19,537 bases of DNA, taken from Jimgerdemannia flammicorona (lineage: Eukaryota > Mucoromycota > Endogonomycetes > Endogonales > Endogonaceae). Positions within the stretch are counted from its first letter, which is position 1, and the number at the start of each line of letters is the position of its first letter. Positions 18,843-19,537 of the stretch are shown piece after piece. The notes beneath the pieces were generated by a model that was given only the letters and a program-made list of their open reading frames with translations, searched no databases and was not told where the DNA came from. The stretch spans positions 1 through 19,537 of the forward strand of contig RBNI01002141.1 in NCBI GenBank assembly GCA_003990745.1, written 5' to 3'. The position numbers and the translations under genes are program-made.

Positions 18843-19519
18843 AAGGAAGTATTTATAGAGAAGGAAGAGTAAAGGTCTATCTGCTAGGTCTATCTCAGAA
18901 AAGGAAAATCAATCAAAGAAAAGGAGTAGACTATTATCCCAGAAAAGAAAACTATCAAAATTCAAAAGCAGAAAGAGTTCTATAAGCTATCTCAAAAATG
19001 AGAATTAGAATTTCTTTAAGATGCTCTCAATAATTCTATGACAATATTATTGAGGTTAAAGAAAAATAAGGAGTTAATCAGTGAAGAATTAGAACTGAAG
19101 AAATATATTAAGACAGTCTTTAAAGTAGAGAAATATGAAAATATTACTATAAACTATATAATTATAGCATATTAAAACCTAGGAGAGATTCTGAATAATT
19201 AAGAATATCTACTTATTGGTGAAACCAAGCAATTAAAAACATCTATACTTAGTCAGTAAATCTGTTTTATCTTCAACTTGATAGTCAACTAAATGCAATC
19301 TATGTTCTAGAAGACAGAATTTATATATTCAGTATTTCAGTTAATTCCAGATGATGCAATTTATAATTTAAAAGAGTTTAGTTAAGAGCTTTGATTTAGA
19401 AATAGAGTGCTGAAGAGATTGAAGATTGGAATTTGAGGATGGATAATAAAGAAGAAAATATGATATTTGTAATTCCTTATTAGAAGAAAAGTTTAAATTT
19501 ATAAATTTGGGAGAACTAA
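18843..19519 (+). pseudogene. Decayed coding-like frame running off the window, unknown
   Basis: One plus-strand frame from 18843 gives a Lys/Glu-rich, helix-prone sequence (KKTIKIQKQKEFYKLSQK, RLKKNKELISEELELKK, VFQLIPDDAIYNLKEFS) interrupted by about 18 stops, mostly TAA or TAG where Gln would fit, with no frameshift needed to the T-run at 19520. Possibly coiled coil. The minisatellite at 18739-18816 lies just upstream and may belong to the same gene in another frame. The family is unknown, and the right edge of the window cuts it. Confidence 0.35.
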
Positions 19520-19535
19520 TTTTTTTTTTTTTTTT
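19520..19535. repeat. T16 homopolymer at the window end
   Basis: It may be the poly(A) of another minus-strand retroelement beginning beyond the window, or a plain homopolymer; the window ends before this can be told. Confidence 0.6.
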
Positions 19536-19537
19536 AA

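Noticed and set aside
16400..19537. AT-rich DNA as centromere or replication origin
   Set aside because: No satellite array or recognisable origin motif; AT-richness is explained by decayed elements and C-to-T mutation.

Overview
This window looks like a repeat-rich, gene-poor stretch of a fungal genome made of mobile elements inserted into one another. The evidence is short introns (about 68-270 nt) with GTATGT/GTAAGT-type donors and CTRAC/TACTAAC branch points, a BED-finger hAT transposase, a non-LTR retrotransposon with a long poly(A), and strong CpG depletion with C-to-T type decay. A basidiomycete is my guess, but the sequence does not settle the phylum. I see no intact host gene and no rRNA, tRNA or CRISPR.

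Layout. (a) 3-1118: a GC-rich block with one long plus-strand frame broken only by stops; unidentified. (b) 1150-3400: AT-rich DNA whose minus strand carries decayed coding frames, one resembling the Gag of a Ty3/Gypsy-type retrotransposon. (c) 3420-3947: AT-rich flank with an 18-bp palindromic minisatellite. (d) 3956-15323: a hAT DNA transposon with matching ends (AGTGCTC, inner GATTCGATTCA) and a perfect 8-bp target duplication, ACTAGGAG. Inside it are a spliced, decayed transposase gene on the minus strand (6362-8801) and a convergent, spliced, decayed gene of unknown function on the plus strand (4354-6276). (e) 8914-14834: a nearly full-length LINE on the minus strand, nested in the hAT upstream of its transposase. 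It has a 10-bp target duplication CTTGAAGCAT, ORF1, ORF2 (endonuclease, reverse transcriptase, C-terminal zinc knuckle), AATAAA and a 44-base poly(A). (f) 15332-19537: AT-rich DNA with degenerate repeats, a minus-strand decayed frame of 331 codons (16043-17038), minisatellites and a plus-strand decayed frame to the window end.

History. The duplications give the order: the flanking DNA was there first, the hAT inserted (about 5.4 kb without the LINE), then the LINE inserted into the hAT. All elements are now inactive. The LINE ORF2 keeps one reading frame for 1,229 codons but has about 19 internal stops, most of them TAG or TGA. That points to C-to-T mutation (RIP-like, or deamination of methylated C) rather than random indel decay.

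The observation most worth following is the second spliced gene inside the hAT element, which has no family I recognise.
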